Positions 47,921 to 56,439 of a DNA stretch of 64,000 bases are shown here, piece after piece. The stretch covers positions 4,526,001 through 4,590,000 of the forward strand of contig NZ_JAMLFW010000001.1 of NCBI RefSeq assembly GCF_024256385.1, written 5' to 3'. Below the pieces are notes generated by a model. It worked only from the letters and a program-made list of their open reading frames with translations. It was not told the DNA's origin and searched no databases. The position numbers and the translations under genes were made by a program. The stretch comes from Anatilimnocola floriformis (GTDB lineage: Bacteria > Planctomycetota > Planctomycetia > Pirellulales > Pirellulaceae). Position 1 is the stretch's first letter; the number at the start of each line of letters is the position of its first letter.

Positions 47921-49222
47921 TCACTGAGCAGCGGTCGATTTGCCTCCCAAACGCTTGCGGAGTTCTTCCAAAACCTCTTGCTGCGTCGGCGGTTCGCCTA
48001 GGTGTTTGGCGAAGAGTGCATCGAGCGCGGCGATGTAGGCTTCGCCGAAGGCGCTGGTGACTGCGGCAGCAGTCGTTGCTGAGATGGCTCCGCCGACCAC
48101 CGACCCTACGCCCGGAATCAGCTTCAGTAAACCACCGACAATCGCGCGGCCGGTGAGCGTGGCTGCCGTGCCACCCACCATGCTGGCCACCAACGTGCTG
48201 AGAAAGCCATCCGAAAACGCTAGGCCGTAGGTCGCCGTGATGCCGGCTACCATGGCGATTTGCACGGGCACGAGCATGGCCGCATCGGCAAACGGTACGG
48301 GCATGGCGCCGACTCCGGCCGCCGAAGAGGCCGTGGTGGCCACGATCAGATGAGAGCGCTGCCGCTTAAGCGCCAGGTCGGCTTTTTGAGCGGCGACAAA
48401 CGCCCGCTTTTGCCCCTCGGGAAACAATTCCATGGTGAGTTGAACGAGCTCCACGAGTCCCATCGGCGCCAACGTGTGGCCGTCGTCAAATTGCGCCGCG
48501 ATGGAGCGAGTGCGAACGACGTTTTTGGCCGCGGGCAGCAATCGCTGCACCTCGGCGCGAAAGCCTTGATCTGCCCGTGCCTTGGTGATAACAGCAATCA
48601 CCGGCATGAACTCGGCGAGCATCGACGCCAGGTCCGTCTCTGCTTGCTCGACGCGGCGCAGATCTTCGACGATGCAGATCCAGGCGACGTGAATCTGCTT
48701 TTTCTCATCGCGATCTCGGTGGCGTTCGACAAGAAATGCCTTGAGCGACTTGGTGCTCGAGAAGTCCGCCAACTCCAAACCACGTGTATCAAAAATCGAC
48801 AGCGGAATGCCTTCTTTGGTGATCTCCCGCGTGTCCTGAGTAACGGGTCTGCCTTGGCCCGTGGTAGCCAGATTGCCCTGAAAAACGCTGTTGATCAGCG
48901 TGCTCTTGCCGACGCCAGTTCGGCCGGCGATGAGCACGTTGGCATGCCCTCGCTCACGCAGCGCTTCCTCGAGCGCGTTCTTGGCGAGTCCACCAAAATT
49001 GATCATGTCCATCGTCGGCACCAGCGAAATGAGATTGAAGCCAGCGTTCATTACACTCGCTCGCTGCGCAAAAAGCACCCCCGTTGATTTCGCAGCTCGG
49101 AGTACGTGCGGCTGGTGGATCTCGCTGCGAGGCTTGCTGTAGAAGCTGAATAAAGCGGCAAGCTGCTTCAATAAGTCGTCCGCGCCGCGTAGGTGCCAGA
49201 ATCGCAGTACACAATGAATCAT
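47921..49222 (-). CDS. GTPase with C-terminal DUF697-like membrane domain
   Basis: The frame from the ATG at 49222 encodes 433 residues; later Met codons could also start it. The P-loop is LIAGRTGVGKSTLINSVF, switch II is SIFDTRGLELADF, and AVITKARADQGF fits the 'TKxD'-like specificity loop as TKAR. The C-terminal third has hydrophobic DUF697/YcjF-like helices (VPVQIAMVAGITATYGLAFS, LLKLIPGVGSVVGGAISATT). It is probably a membrane-associated GTPase. It is divergent from the EAD operon across a 255-base gap containing a dyad, so the two may be coregulated. Confidence 0.85.
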   Translation of the reverse strand: MIHCVLRFWHLRGADDLLKQLAALFSFYSKPRSEIHQPHVLRAAKSTGVLFAQRASVMNAGFNLISLVPTMDMINFGGLAKNALEEALRERGHANVLIAGRTGVGKSTLINSVFQGNLATTGQGRPVTQDTREITKEGIPLSIFDTRGLELADFSSTKSLKAFLVERHRDRDEKKQIHVAWICIVEDLRRVEQAETDLASMLAEFMPVIAVITKARADQGFRAEVQRLLPAAKNVVRTRSIAAQFDDGHTLAPMGLVELVQLTMELFPEGQKRAFVAAQKADLALKRQRSHLIVATTASSAAGVGAMPVPFADAAMLVPVQIAMVAGITATYGLAFSDGFLSTLVASMVGGTAATLTGRAIVGGLLKLIPGVGSVVGGAISATTAAAVTSAFGEAYIAALDALFAKHLGEPPTQQEVLEELRKRLGGKSTAAQ

Positions 49223-49297
49223 TACGATCCAAAACCGCAGTAAATAAATGCAAGGTGCTGCGCAAGATGATATTAATTTATTAAACAGCGCACGATT

Positions 49298-49314
49298 GTG
49301 ACAAATCCTGTCAC
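49298..49314. promoter_or_regulatory. GTGACA-AATCC-TGTCAC dyad in the divergent promoter
   Basis: Perfect six-base inverted arms with a five-base spacer lie about 75 bases before the GTPase start and 163 bases before the protease start. An AT-rich stretch (TATTAATTTATTAA) just to the left could hold a -10 element. It is a candidate operator for both units; the regulator is unknown. Confidence 0.45.
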
Positions 49315-49477
49315 CGCCAGGCCGCTAAACCTTTGAGCTTCTAATACTGCTAGCAATTTTTGCTTGATCTTACTGGTCGTGAAGGGCTATCTTTACCACC
49401 TGAGTGAATGGGGCCTCCTATTCACCGCACAATTGCACGCCCCGGCTACGTGTGTTTCTCAGGAGTTTTTGGAAGTG

Positions 49478-50605
49478 ATGTTCGGCGCCGATTTCAAGGC
49501 AATTCGTGAGGCAATCGTTCAGGGATACGATGAAGACGAACTCAAAATCGTCCTTCGTGATCTGATGGATTTGCGTTTTGCCAATATCGTGGGTGCAGGG
49601 AATTTTTCTACCAAAGTATTCGAGTTGCTCGAATGGTCTGAGCGCGAAGGCCGCGAAGTCGAATTGGTTCGCGCGACAGCTCTGGCAAGACCGCGCAACC
49701 CAAAGCTCCAGGCGGTCTATCAGAAATACGGGATGGCGATTCCGGTTTACGTTGAGCGGGCGGGAGCGACCGTGCTCGATAGCCCTACCGATGCCACGCA
49801 AGTCGGGCTGGAACGAACCGTTCGCGACCATCTTACTTTCGCCGACTTCGGGCTCTGGCGAGAACGGATGATGGCCGTGGAAGGACGAGTTTGCCAAATC
49901 GCCTTTCGTGGGGCTGCTGCGGGAACCGGTTTCTTGGTAGGCCCGCAAGCTGTTTTGACCAACTATCACGTGATGCAGCCTCTGCTCCAAGAACCGGGCA
50001 GAGTCGCGGACGTGGAGTGTGTCTTTGATTTCAAAATCTTGGCCAACGGCGATCGCTTGCGCACTCCCGTCAAGCTACATCCAACCGAATGGTCCCTTGA
50101 TTCGAGCCCATTTTCCGCCGGCGAGGCTGTCGGCAAGCCCGACCAGACCTTGCCGACCACCGATGAGTTGGACTATGCCTTGGTCAAACTTGCACAGCCG
50201 TTCGGAACAATGCCCTGGGCGGCAAATCCGGGTCCAGGCGCGCCTCAGCGAGGCTGGATCGAAGTTTCGCCCAACCCGATCATTTTCAAATCGCCGATGG
50301 GTGTGATCATTGCTCAGCATCCCAATGGCTGGCCCATGAAGCTGGGCATCGACACAAACTCCGTGGATCAAACAGCCAATCCCCCGCTCTGGGTCAATGC
50401 CAACAGAACTCGGATTCGTTATGCGACGAATACCGAAGGGGGCTCAAGTGGATCACCAGTCTTTGACCTGGATTGGAATCTGATCGCCCTGCATCACTAC
50501 GGAGATCCCCATTACGCCCATCCCCGCTTCAACCAGGGTATCCCTATCGATTCCATCCGCCAACGAATGGCGGAGTCGGGCGCAGACAAATACTTGGGAG
50601 AGTAG
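49478..50605 (+). CDS. EAD1-like domain fused to trypsin-like serine protease
   Basis: The ATG at 49478 (or the GTG just before it) follows AGGAG and directly precedes the first domain; the TTG at 49364 adds a non-family tail. The protein has 375 residues. Residues 1-90 are helical with FGADFKAIREAIVQGYDEDE, LRDLMDLRFANIVGAGNF, STKVFELLEWSEREGREVEL and ARPRNPKLQAV, the pattern of effector-associated domain 1 (EAD1). Residues about 130-370 are a trypsin-like domain with His164 (VLTNYHVMQ), Asp232 (ELDYALVKL) and Ser324 (GGSSGSPVFD). There is no signal peptide, so it is probably a cytoplasmic effector protease recruited by EAD-EAD contact. Confidence 0.88.
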   Translation: MFGADFKAIREAIVQGYDEDELKIVLRDLMDLRFANIVGAGNFSTKVFELLEWSEREGREVELVRATALARPRNPKLQAVYQKYGMAIPVYVERAGATVLDSPTDATQVGLERTVRDHLTFADFGLWRERMMAVEGRVCQIAFRGAAAGTGFLVGPQAVLTNYHVMQPLLQEPGRVADVECVFDFKILANGDRLRTPVKLHPTEWSLDSSPFSAGEAVGKPDQTLPTTDELDYALVKLAQPFGTMPWAANPGPGAPQRGWIEVSPNPIIFKSPMGVIIAQHPNGWPMKLGIDTNSVDQTANPPLWVNANRTRIRYATNTEGGSSGSPVFDLDWNLIALHHYGDPHYAHPRFNQGIPIDSIRQRMAESGADKYLGE

Positions 50606-50607
50606 TT

Positions 50608-51798
50608 ATGAGTCTAGTTGCAATTGCCAGTCCAAGTCCTAATGAATTCAGCGGTGCTCAACTCAAATCGTTGCGCGAGCTGGTATCCATTAAGACTAAC
50701 AGCGACGAATTAAGCGTTTTGGTACGAGAAGAGCTTGATACTCGGCTGGACCTGCTCGCCAGCGTGGATAAGAAATTTGACGTTGTCGTGTTCCAGATGA
50801 TTCAAAGCTTGGAGCGAGACGACAAGTTGGTCAGATTCATCGAAGTCCTCTCCGTACGCAAGCCACATCTGCAGGCTTGTCTGACCGCAATCCTTGCCGG
50901 CGACAGCATCCAGCCACCAGCCGCTTACGATATACGTCGCCTGGAAGATTTGCGCAAAGAGTTTGAGAATCGCCGCGAGAACTTCAAGCACTTGAAAGCC
51001 TACAAGAAGCTGCATGATACGCTGCATGCCGTTAGTGGCGTCATGCCTCAGGTAAAGATTGAGCATAAGTCGCGCGTAACAGACCAAATGCCGATTTCTG
51101 ACGTAATCGTTGACACACTGGAAGACTGGAAAGATGACATCGAAAAATCCTGGAGCAGGACCGAAGATCCTGATCCGCCACCAGGCTGGGTAACCAAATT
51201 TCAGACTGCAATCGACCAATTCCTCGGTAACGATCCCAGCAAACACGTGAAGGCGTTGGATGGTATCGAAAACATCCCTCAACAGCAGCTCCGCTCGCTC
51301 AACGAGAAGCTGGTGTCGTGCGCGACCAAACTAGAAGCCCAAAAACTGGTCGGCATGATCGATGCCATGCCGACACAAAGCCTCGGATTGACCGGCGAGG
51401 TGGCGAGATTTCGAAATCCTTGCGACCGGCTCGTCGCGCTGGTTAGCGACCACAAGTTGTGCCAGAGAATCAACGACGAACTGCAGTCGGCCGCTGCAGC
51501 AGCAGCCAGGTTGTCTCTGTACTCAGTGGAGGAGATCGACGATTGGCCCGAGATGCAAAGGTGCCTGCAAAGGTGGGCTGGGCAAAGCGCTTTAAAAGAG
51601 GTGGTGCGTACGCAAGGAGCCGCGGACCAATTTAAGAGCTCTCCCTCGGCTGCCACATTCAGGAGCCTGATCGAAAAGTTTTCGAAGCTGTTCAAAAAGA
51701 CAGACGAGAAATTGCTCTCCCTTACGGAAGACCTGTTTGACGCCTCTCACGAATTGCACGCTTCTCTCGAGAAAAAACTGAAGGAGGCAACAAGATGA
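50608..51798 (+). CDS. EAD1-like domain on a helical protein, unknown function
   Basis: The ATG at 50608 follows GGAGAG and starts three bases after the protease stop. The protein has 396 residues. The N-terminal 95 (FSGAQLKSLRELVSIKTNSD, LVREELDTRLDLLASVDKKF, VVFQMIQSLERDDKLVRFIE, LSVRKPHLQACL) again fit EAD1. The rest is helical with two coiled-coil-like stretches (RLEDLRKEFENRRENFKHLK and the C-terminal EKLLSLTEDLFDASHEL) and no recognised enzyme motif. Its stop overlaps the next gene's ATG (ATGA). It may be an adaptor linking the protease to the sensor protein. Confidence 0.75.
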   Translation: MSLVAIASPSPNEFSGAQLKSLRELVSIKTNSDELSVLVREELDTRLDLLASVDKKFDVVVFQMIQSLERDDKLVRFIEVLSVRKPHLQACLTAILAGDSIQPPAAYDIRRLEDLRKEFENRRENFKHLKAYKKLHDTLHAVSGVMPQVKIEHKSRVTDQMPISDVIVDTLEDWKDDIEKSWSRTEDPDPPPGWVTKFQTAIDQFLGNDPSKHVKALDGIENIPQQQLRSLNEKLVSCATKLEAQKLVGMIDAMPTQSLGLTGEVARFRNPCDRLVALVSDHKLCQRINDELQSAAAAAARLSLYSVEEIDDWPEMQRCLQRWAGQSALKEVVRTQGAADQFKSSPSAATFRSLIEKFSKLFKKTDEKLLSLTEDLFDASHELHASLEKKLKEATR

Positions 51799-54700
51799 GT
51801 GCTGCGACCAAGAACGCAAACCAAGCAGAAGATCAAGCCGAAACGGGATTTACCTCACTGGCGGCGCTACAGTATGAGCATGCGCAGATTCAGGCAGAAA
51901 TCCGCAAGAAACGTGACGAAGGCCAGCCTGCGGATGGTCACCAGCGAACCATCGAAGAAGTGATTGCCCTTGATGCGGCAATCGCCTCCCGATTAAATCA
52001 ACTCGTTCACAAGGCAGTTCTCACAGGCGTCAAGCTCGATCATCCTGATGATCGACAATCCGCCCAGGGGATTATTAATTGCTGGATTTCACGAGCAGTT
52101 CCCGCGGCCAGCACGAGCGCGACCGCCGACAATCTTATTGCCGAACCAGAATTCGATTCGCTCCTGGCAGATTTTGATCCAACCACGCTATCTGAGGCCA
52201 CGGCAGCTGTCGATCGTTGGTTGGAGAGCAATGACGCCGCCGAGGCGCTCGCGCGGACAATCGTTCTGCGTTTGATGCGGCTGCGTGACGACGACAAGTT
52301 CGAGCCTGTTTCAGCCACAACTTCGATCTATGACGATCTGGGGCCGCCCGAAGCCGCCCGCGAAGTTGTGAACAAGCTTGCCAAGCTGGGCATCGTTCGC
52401 TTCACGGCAGATGACGCGGGTCGCCGAGCGATCGCGCTCTGTTCATTTGATTTGCTTCACAGTTGGCCCCGCTTGCAGAAGTGGCAGGCCGAACGACGTG
52501 AATTTCGTTCTTTGGCGAATGCCTGGTCGCGAACTGCCGAGCAGGGGACCGCGGTCACCCAAACCTCGTACGCTCGCTTCAATAGTGCCTGTGAAAGAGC
52601 CACGCTCCGCATCGGCGACTGGCTCATGCAATGTGCGCTGAAGGTGTTCGTGCCACTGGGACTGTGGAGTCCCAGCAAAGATATTTTTGACGACAATCGC
52701 TATGAGGAAGCTGAGACGTATCGCGACATGAATGCGATCGAACTCAAGCTGGTCTATCAAAAGCGGCAACTCGATCGGCAAGAACTGGAAAGTCGCCAGG
52801 CTCGGGCCACCGTCTTTGCATTCGCGATGATCGTTTCGCTGGTACTGCTCGTCGTTGCGCTCTATTTACTGGGCGTGGTAAATAACGCACGCGGAATTGC
52901 CGTTGAGCAAAAAGCAATAGCCGATACACAAACAGCTGCTGCCCTTAAAGCGAAAGAAAATGTCGAAGAGGAAAAAGAGAAAGCAGAAACTGCACGCAAA
53001 CAGTCGGAGCTAACCGTTGCCTCGTTACAATTCGAGAAGAGCGCGGAGTTGCCGCTGACCAATCAGGACCGCTCCGGCTCGCTTCTCTTCCAGACAGTGG
53101 CGCTGGCCAGTTTCGATGAGACCGCAATGGGGCGCGACCCAATTCAGGCCGAGCGAAACCAGCTGCGTAAAAGCTATCTCCTAGGCGTGGGAATAAACCA
53201 TCGCCAAATTTCTGCTTTATCGGCGCTAGCGTATCACCCCGATGGCGACCCTCGTACCGTAGCCGCCAGTTCACTCAATGGAGAGGTGGCGTTGACGGTG
53301 GGAGCTGAGGAGTCGAGCGAAAAAAGCGACTGCAAGCTGGTTGCTCGAATTTGGCGGCGTGTCGCTGATGGCACGTGGCAACCTGAAGAATTGACACAGC
53401 CTCTGGACAAGAAGCCGGTAAAGTTGTCCGCCTACCTTAATTTCGATGGTCGGGTTGGCGCCGTTGTTGTGCAGTGGGATGAGCGAGTCGAACTCTATTC
53501 CTTGATCATCCCAACTGATCAAGGCAGCTTCCAAATCGATCGTGCTCCGGAAAAATTTACCGGCGACGGAAAACTCGGCGACGCGAAGTTCAGTCCCGAG
53601 GGAAACTATTTCGGGATTGTGATGAACAATACCGAGAATGTTGACGGCAGCAAATCAATATCGAAGTTAAAGTCCAAGACGACTAGAAATATCGTCACGG
53701 TTTGGAATGTGAAGGCGTCGAAGTGGGAGACGTGTGGGCCCGAGGATGGAGCCGTTGCCTGCATCGCCTTGAGTGACGAGCCGGCGCGCGTGGCAGTCGT
53801 ATTGGGCTCAGAGACGCAGACCAAGACCGTTTGTCTGGAATGGACAATCGGCGGCGCTCTCGCCCCCAGTCGTTACGATGTGGAAACTTTGCTGTCGGAT
53901 CGACCATCGACCACCGACAATCGCGAAGTAACGTTTGCCACGTATGGTCCGAAGAGTAGCCACCTGCTTTTTGTAGCCCGCACACAGCGTGGTCAGACCG
54001 CAAACTGTGCCTGGATTTTTAACACTGATAAACACACCAACGTTGCCTTGAGTGATTCGTTCGGCGGGGCAGAATCCAGTCGAATCACTCATGCCGCATT
54101 CAACCCTTGGGGTAACCGGCTGGCAACTGGTGGCGACGATGGGAAGGTCACCCTCTGGAAAGTGCAGGGGGAATCAGACTGTTGGGTACCGTACTACCGG
54201 CGCCCGGCACACAGCGAGCAAGTTTTCTATACCAGTTTTAGTTCCGACGGCAACCAGTTGGTCACGGCTAGCCGCGATCGAACCGCGTTGGTCCACAACG
54301 CTCTTTCCGGCGAATTGCTGTATTCGCCAATTCGGCATAGCGGCAGCGTGACAGGAGCGGTTTTCGCTGCCGATGGGCGCGAGGTCGTCACCGTCAGTAC
54401 CAGCGCGGTATATCGTTGGGTACTTCCCGCCCTGGAATCGCGGCCGCAGTCCTTCGGCATACCGGTGTCTGGAGGCATTGCCAAGATCGTTACTTGCGAT
54501 GCACTCGATTCAAGCGCTAGTCATTTTGTCTTGGGAGGCAGCGAGGGAAACGAAAAGGGATGGCTTGGCATTTGGAATTTCGAGTCGGCCGGGGCGCAGA
54601 AGGATTTGCATTTTGCGTCGCCGGTGCAACATATCTCGATTGCTCCTCAACACTCCCTGATCTGCGCGACAATGCGCAGCGGCGCCATCACAGTTCTAAA

Positions 54701-56405
54701 CAGAGAAGCTGAGATCAAATGGGAGCAGCCTACCTGCGAGCAGGCCGCCGTCTTCACCGCCTTCGCAAAACGAGGCAATGACCTTTATTTGGCAGTGCTC
54801 GAGCGGGAATTTCAGAATGTCACCGCCGGCGTTAGCTCGTTGCGCGTCTTTCTCATCGATCCGATTTCAGGAAAGGGTAAGTTGACGGAGCTTGAGTTTG
54901 AAACGTGCGCAGCTTCTCTCAGCGGCCTGGTAGTCAGTCCAATGGGTGATTACGTCGCGGGATACTCTTCGGGTATCGGCCCCGGCTGGGCCGCCGTCTG
55001 GGATTTGAGTACGGGCAAATGCGAACGATTGTTGCGGGATCGCGGATCGGCTCATCGCGAACCAATTCTTCACGCCAAATTCAGCGCCACCGGACTGCAA
55101 CTCGTCACGACCAGCAGCGACGATTCGACAATTATCTGGGAGCGAAAGGAAGGCAACTGGACACCTTACTTGTTCGAGAACCAGGAAGGTGACCAGATTA
55201 TCAACCACACGGCGGATGTCTTAGCCGCCGACTTCGCTACGAAGGGCGAGCGTGTGGTCACTGCCAGCAGTGATGGCAGAGCCATTGTGTGGGAGTGGAA
55301 CAACCGTTACGAGCCAATCATTCAACTCAAGCCGGAATCCAGCCAGCAAGGAGTTACGAAAGTCGAGTTTATCGATGAGTCAACCATCCTTACCCTCACC
55401 GCGGACGGGACTTTGTGGCTCTGGTATGTGGATTTGGATCGCCGCAAGAGCCACCTCATCGGCACGCACAAACATCCTCAAAGCGTTCGTCACTTTTGTC
55501 GCACGAAAAATACAGGAGGCACAGGAGTATTTTCCGTAGGTTGGAATCAAATAGCGCAGCTTCCGGTCGCCCACCAACTGTGGCTAGGCGTCATCATGAC
55601 TACGGAGTGGCGGCTGGAACCGTTCGACGAAAAATCGATGTCGGTGGACGATGTAAGTGCGCTGGCGAAAATTGCTGCTGCGCGCGAGATATTTCAAAAA
55701 CAGGATCCACTTCGAGCCAATCCTTTATCGCTAGTTGGCGTCAATTCGCTGTGGCAAAAGAATCGCAATTCGGCCAGTGGGAGCCCTGCTTCCGAAGAAT
55801 TAATCAGTTGGCACCTTAGCGAAGCAACAGCATGTGAATGTGCAATTCCGCCGGATTGGCGCGGCGCCAGGTGGCACTGGAACAAAGTGATCGATCTCGC
55901 TGCCGCTCACAACTCGAAAGCAGACTTCTTCGCTCGCCGGGCATTGGTTCACAGCGAACTTCAAAGCTGGGATGAATCAAATCGCGACTTCGCCCTGGCG
56001 GAAAAAGCCACTGCTGCGGTGCGCAACCCAAGCTATTTGAACACCTACGGAACCACGCTCTACCGCGCCAACAAATTCGATGAAGCGATAAAGCAATTGG
56101 AAAGTGCCACTAAACTGCGACAGCAGCTATATCTCGATTCAGATAGCAAGACCTATGGCGACGTACTCGACTTGCTGTTTATTGCGATGGCAAATCATCG
56201 TCTCTGGCGAGACAAGTCGTCTCAAGCAAACCGGGACGCATCTTTGACGGCTCTCGAGTCGGCAATTTCCAAGATCAAACAATACGAAACTACTCCGAAA
56301 AACGACCAATCCGGAGTTGCCTTCATGGGACCATTCTGGAATCGGCTGGAGATTGATATCATCCGGCGAGAGGCAGAAAACTTGATCTCGCCAACTCAAG
56401 AGTGA
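51795..56405 (+). CDS. nSTAND-like receptor lacking the NTPase core: winged helix, membrane helix, WD40, TPR
   Basis: The protein has 1536 residues and AAGGAGG seven bases upstream. Residues about 18-105 (FTSLAALQYEHAQIQAEIRK, VLTGVKLDHPDDRQSAQGII) and SLLADFDP near 127 resemble the N-terminal flank of nSTAND-WD40 proteins. In those the P-loop NTPase comes next; here residues 130-180 are only short helices and there is no GxxxxGK[ST] anywhere. The winged helix that normally follows the NTPase is present (EVVNKLAKLGIVRF, LCSFDLLHSWPRLQKWQ). Then come a membrane helix at about 338-362, a coiled coil (AALKAKENVEEEKEKAETAR), two or more WD40 propellers (about 470-1220; ITHAAFNPWGNRLATGGDDG, ERVVTASSDGRAIVWEW) and a TPR-like end (about 1370-1490). 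It is probably a membrane-tethered sensor. Confidence 0.82.
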   Translation: MSAATKNANQAEDQAETGFTSLAALQYEHAQIQAEIRKKRDEGQPADGHQRTIEEVIALDAAIASRLNQLVHKAVLTGVKLDHPDDRQSAQGIINCWISRAVPAASTSATADNLIAEPEFDSLLADFDPTTLSEATAAVDRWLESNDAAEALARTIVLRLMRLRDDDKFEPVSATTSIYDDLGPPEAAREVVNKLAKLGIVRFTADDAGRRAIALCSFDLLHSWPRLQKWQAERREFRSLANAWSRTAEQGTAVTQTSYARFNSACERATLRIGDWLMQCALKVFVPLGLWSPSKDIFDDNRYEEAETYRDMNAIELKLVYQKRQLDRQELESRQARATVFAFAMIVSLVLLVVALYLLGVVNNARGIAVEQKAIADTQTAAALKAKENVEEEKEKAETARKQSELTVASLQFEKSAELPLTNQDRSGSLLFQTVALASFDETAMGRDPIQAERNQLRKSYLLGVGINHRQISALSALAYHPDGDPRTVAASSLNGEVALTVGAEESSEKSDCKLVARIWRRVADGTWQPEELTQPLDKKPVKLSAYLNFDGRVGAVVVQWDERVELYSLIIPTDQGSFQIDRAPEKFTGDGKLGDAKFSPEGNYFGIVMNNTENVDGSKSISKLKSKTTRNIVTVWNVKASKWETCGPEDGAVACIALSDEPARVAVVLGSETQTKTVCLEWTIGGALAPSRYDVETLLSDRPSTTDNREVTFATYGPKSSHLLFVARTQRGQTANCAWIFNTDKHTNVALSDSFGGAESSRITHAAFNPWGNRLATGGDDGKVTLWKVQGESDCWVPYYRRPAHSEQVFYTSFSSDGNQLVTASRDRTALVHNALSGELLYSPIRHSGSVTGAVFAADGREVVTVSTSAVYRWVLPALESRPQSFGIPVSGGIAKIVTCDALDSSASHFVLGGSEGNEKGWLGIWNFESAGAQKDLHFASPVQHISIAPQHSLICATMRSGAITVLNREAEIKWEQPTCEQAAVFTAFAKRGNDLYLAVLEREFQNVTAGVSSLRVFLIDPISGKGKLTELEFETCAASLSGLVVSPMGDYVAGYSSGIGPGWAAVWDLSTGKCERLLRDRGSAHREPILHAKFSATGLQLVTTSSDDSTIIWERKEGNWTPYLFENQEGDQIINHTADVLAADFATKGERVVTASSDGRAIVWEWNNRYEPIIQLKPESSQQGVTKVEFIDESTILTLTADGTLWLWYVDLDRRKSHLIGTHKHPQSVRHFCRTKNTGGTGVFSVGWNQIAQLPVAHQLWLGVIMTTEWRLEPFDEKSMSVDDVSALAKIAAAREIFQKQDPLRANPLSLVGVNSLWQKNRNSASGSPASEELISWHLSEATACECAIPPDWRGARWHWNKVIDLAAAHNSKADFFARRALVHSELQSWDESNRDFALAEKATAAVRNPSYLNTYGTTLYRANKFDEAIKQLESATKLRQQLYLDSDSKTYGDVLDLLFIAMANHRLWRDKSSQANRDASLTALESAISKIKQYETTPKNDQSGVAFMGPFWNRLEIDIIRREAENLISPTQE

Positions 56406-56439
56406 ACGGGGGTGCGTCGCCTATTTGTGGCCTGGCCGC

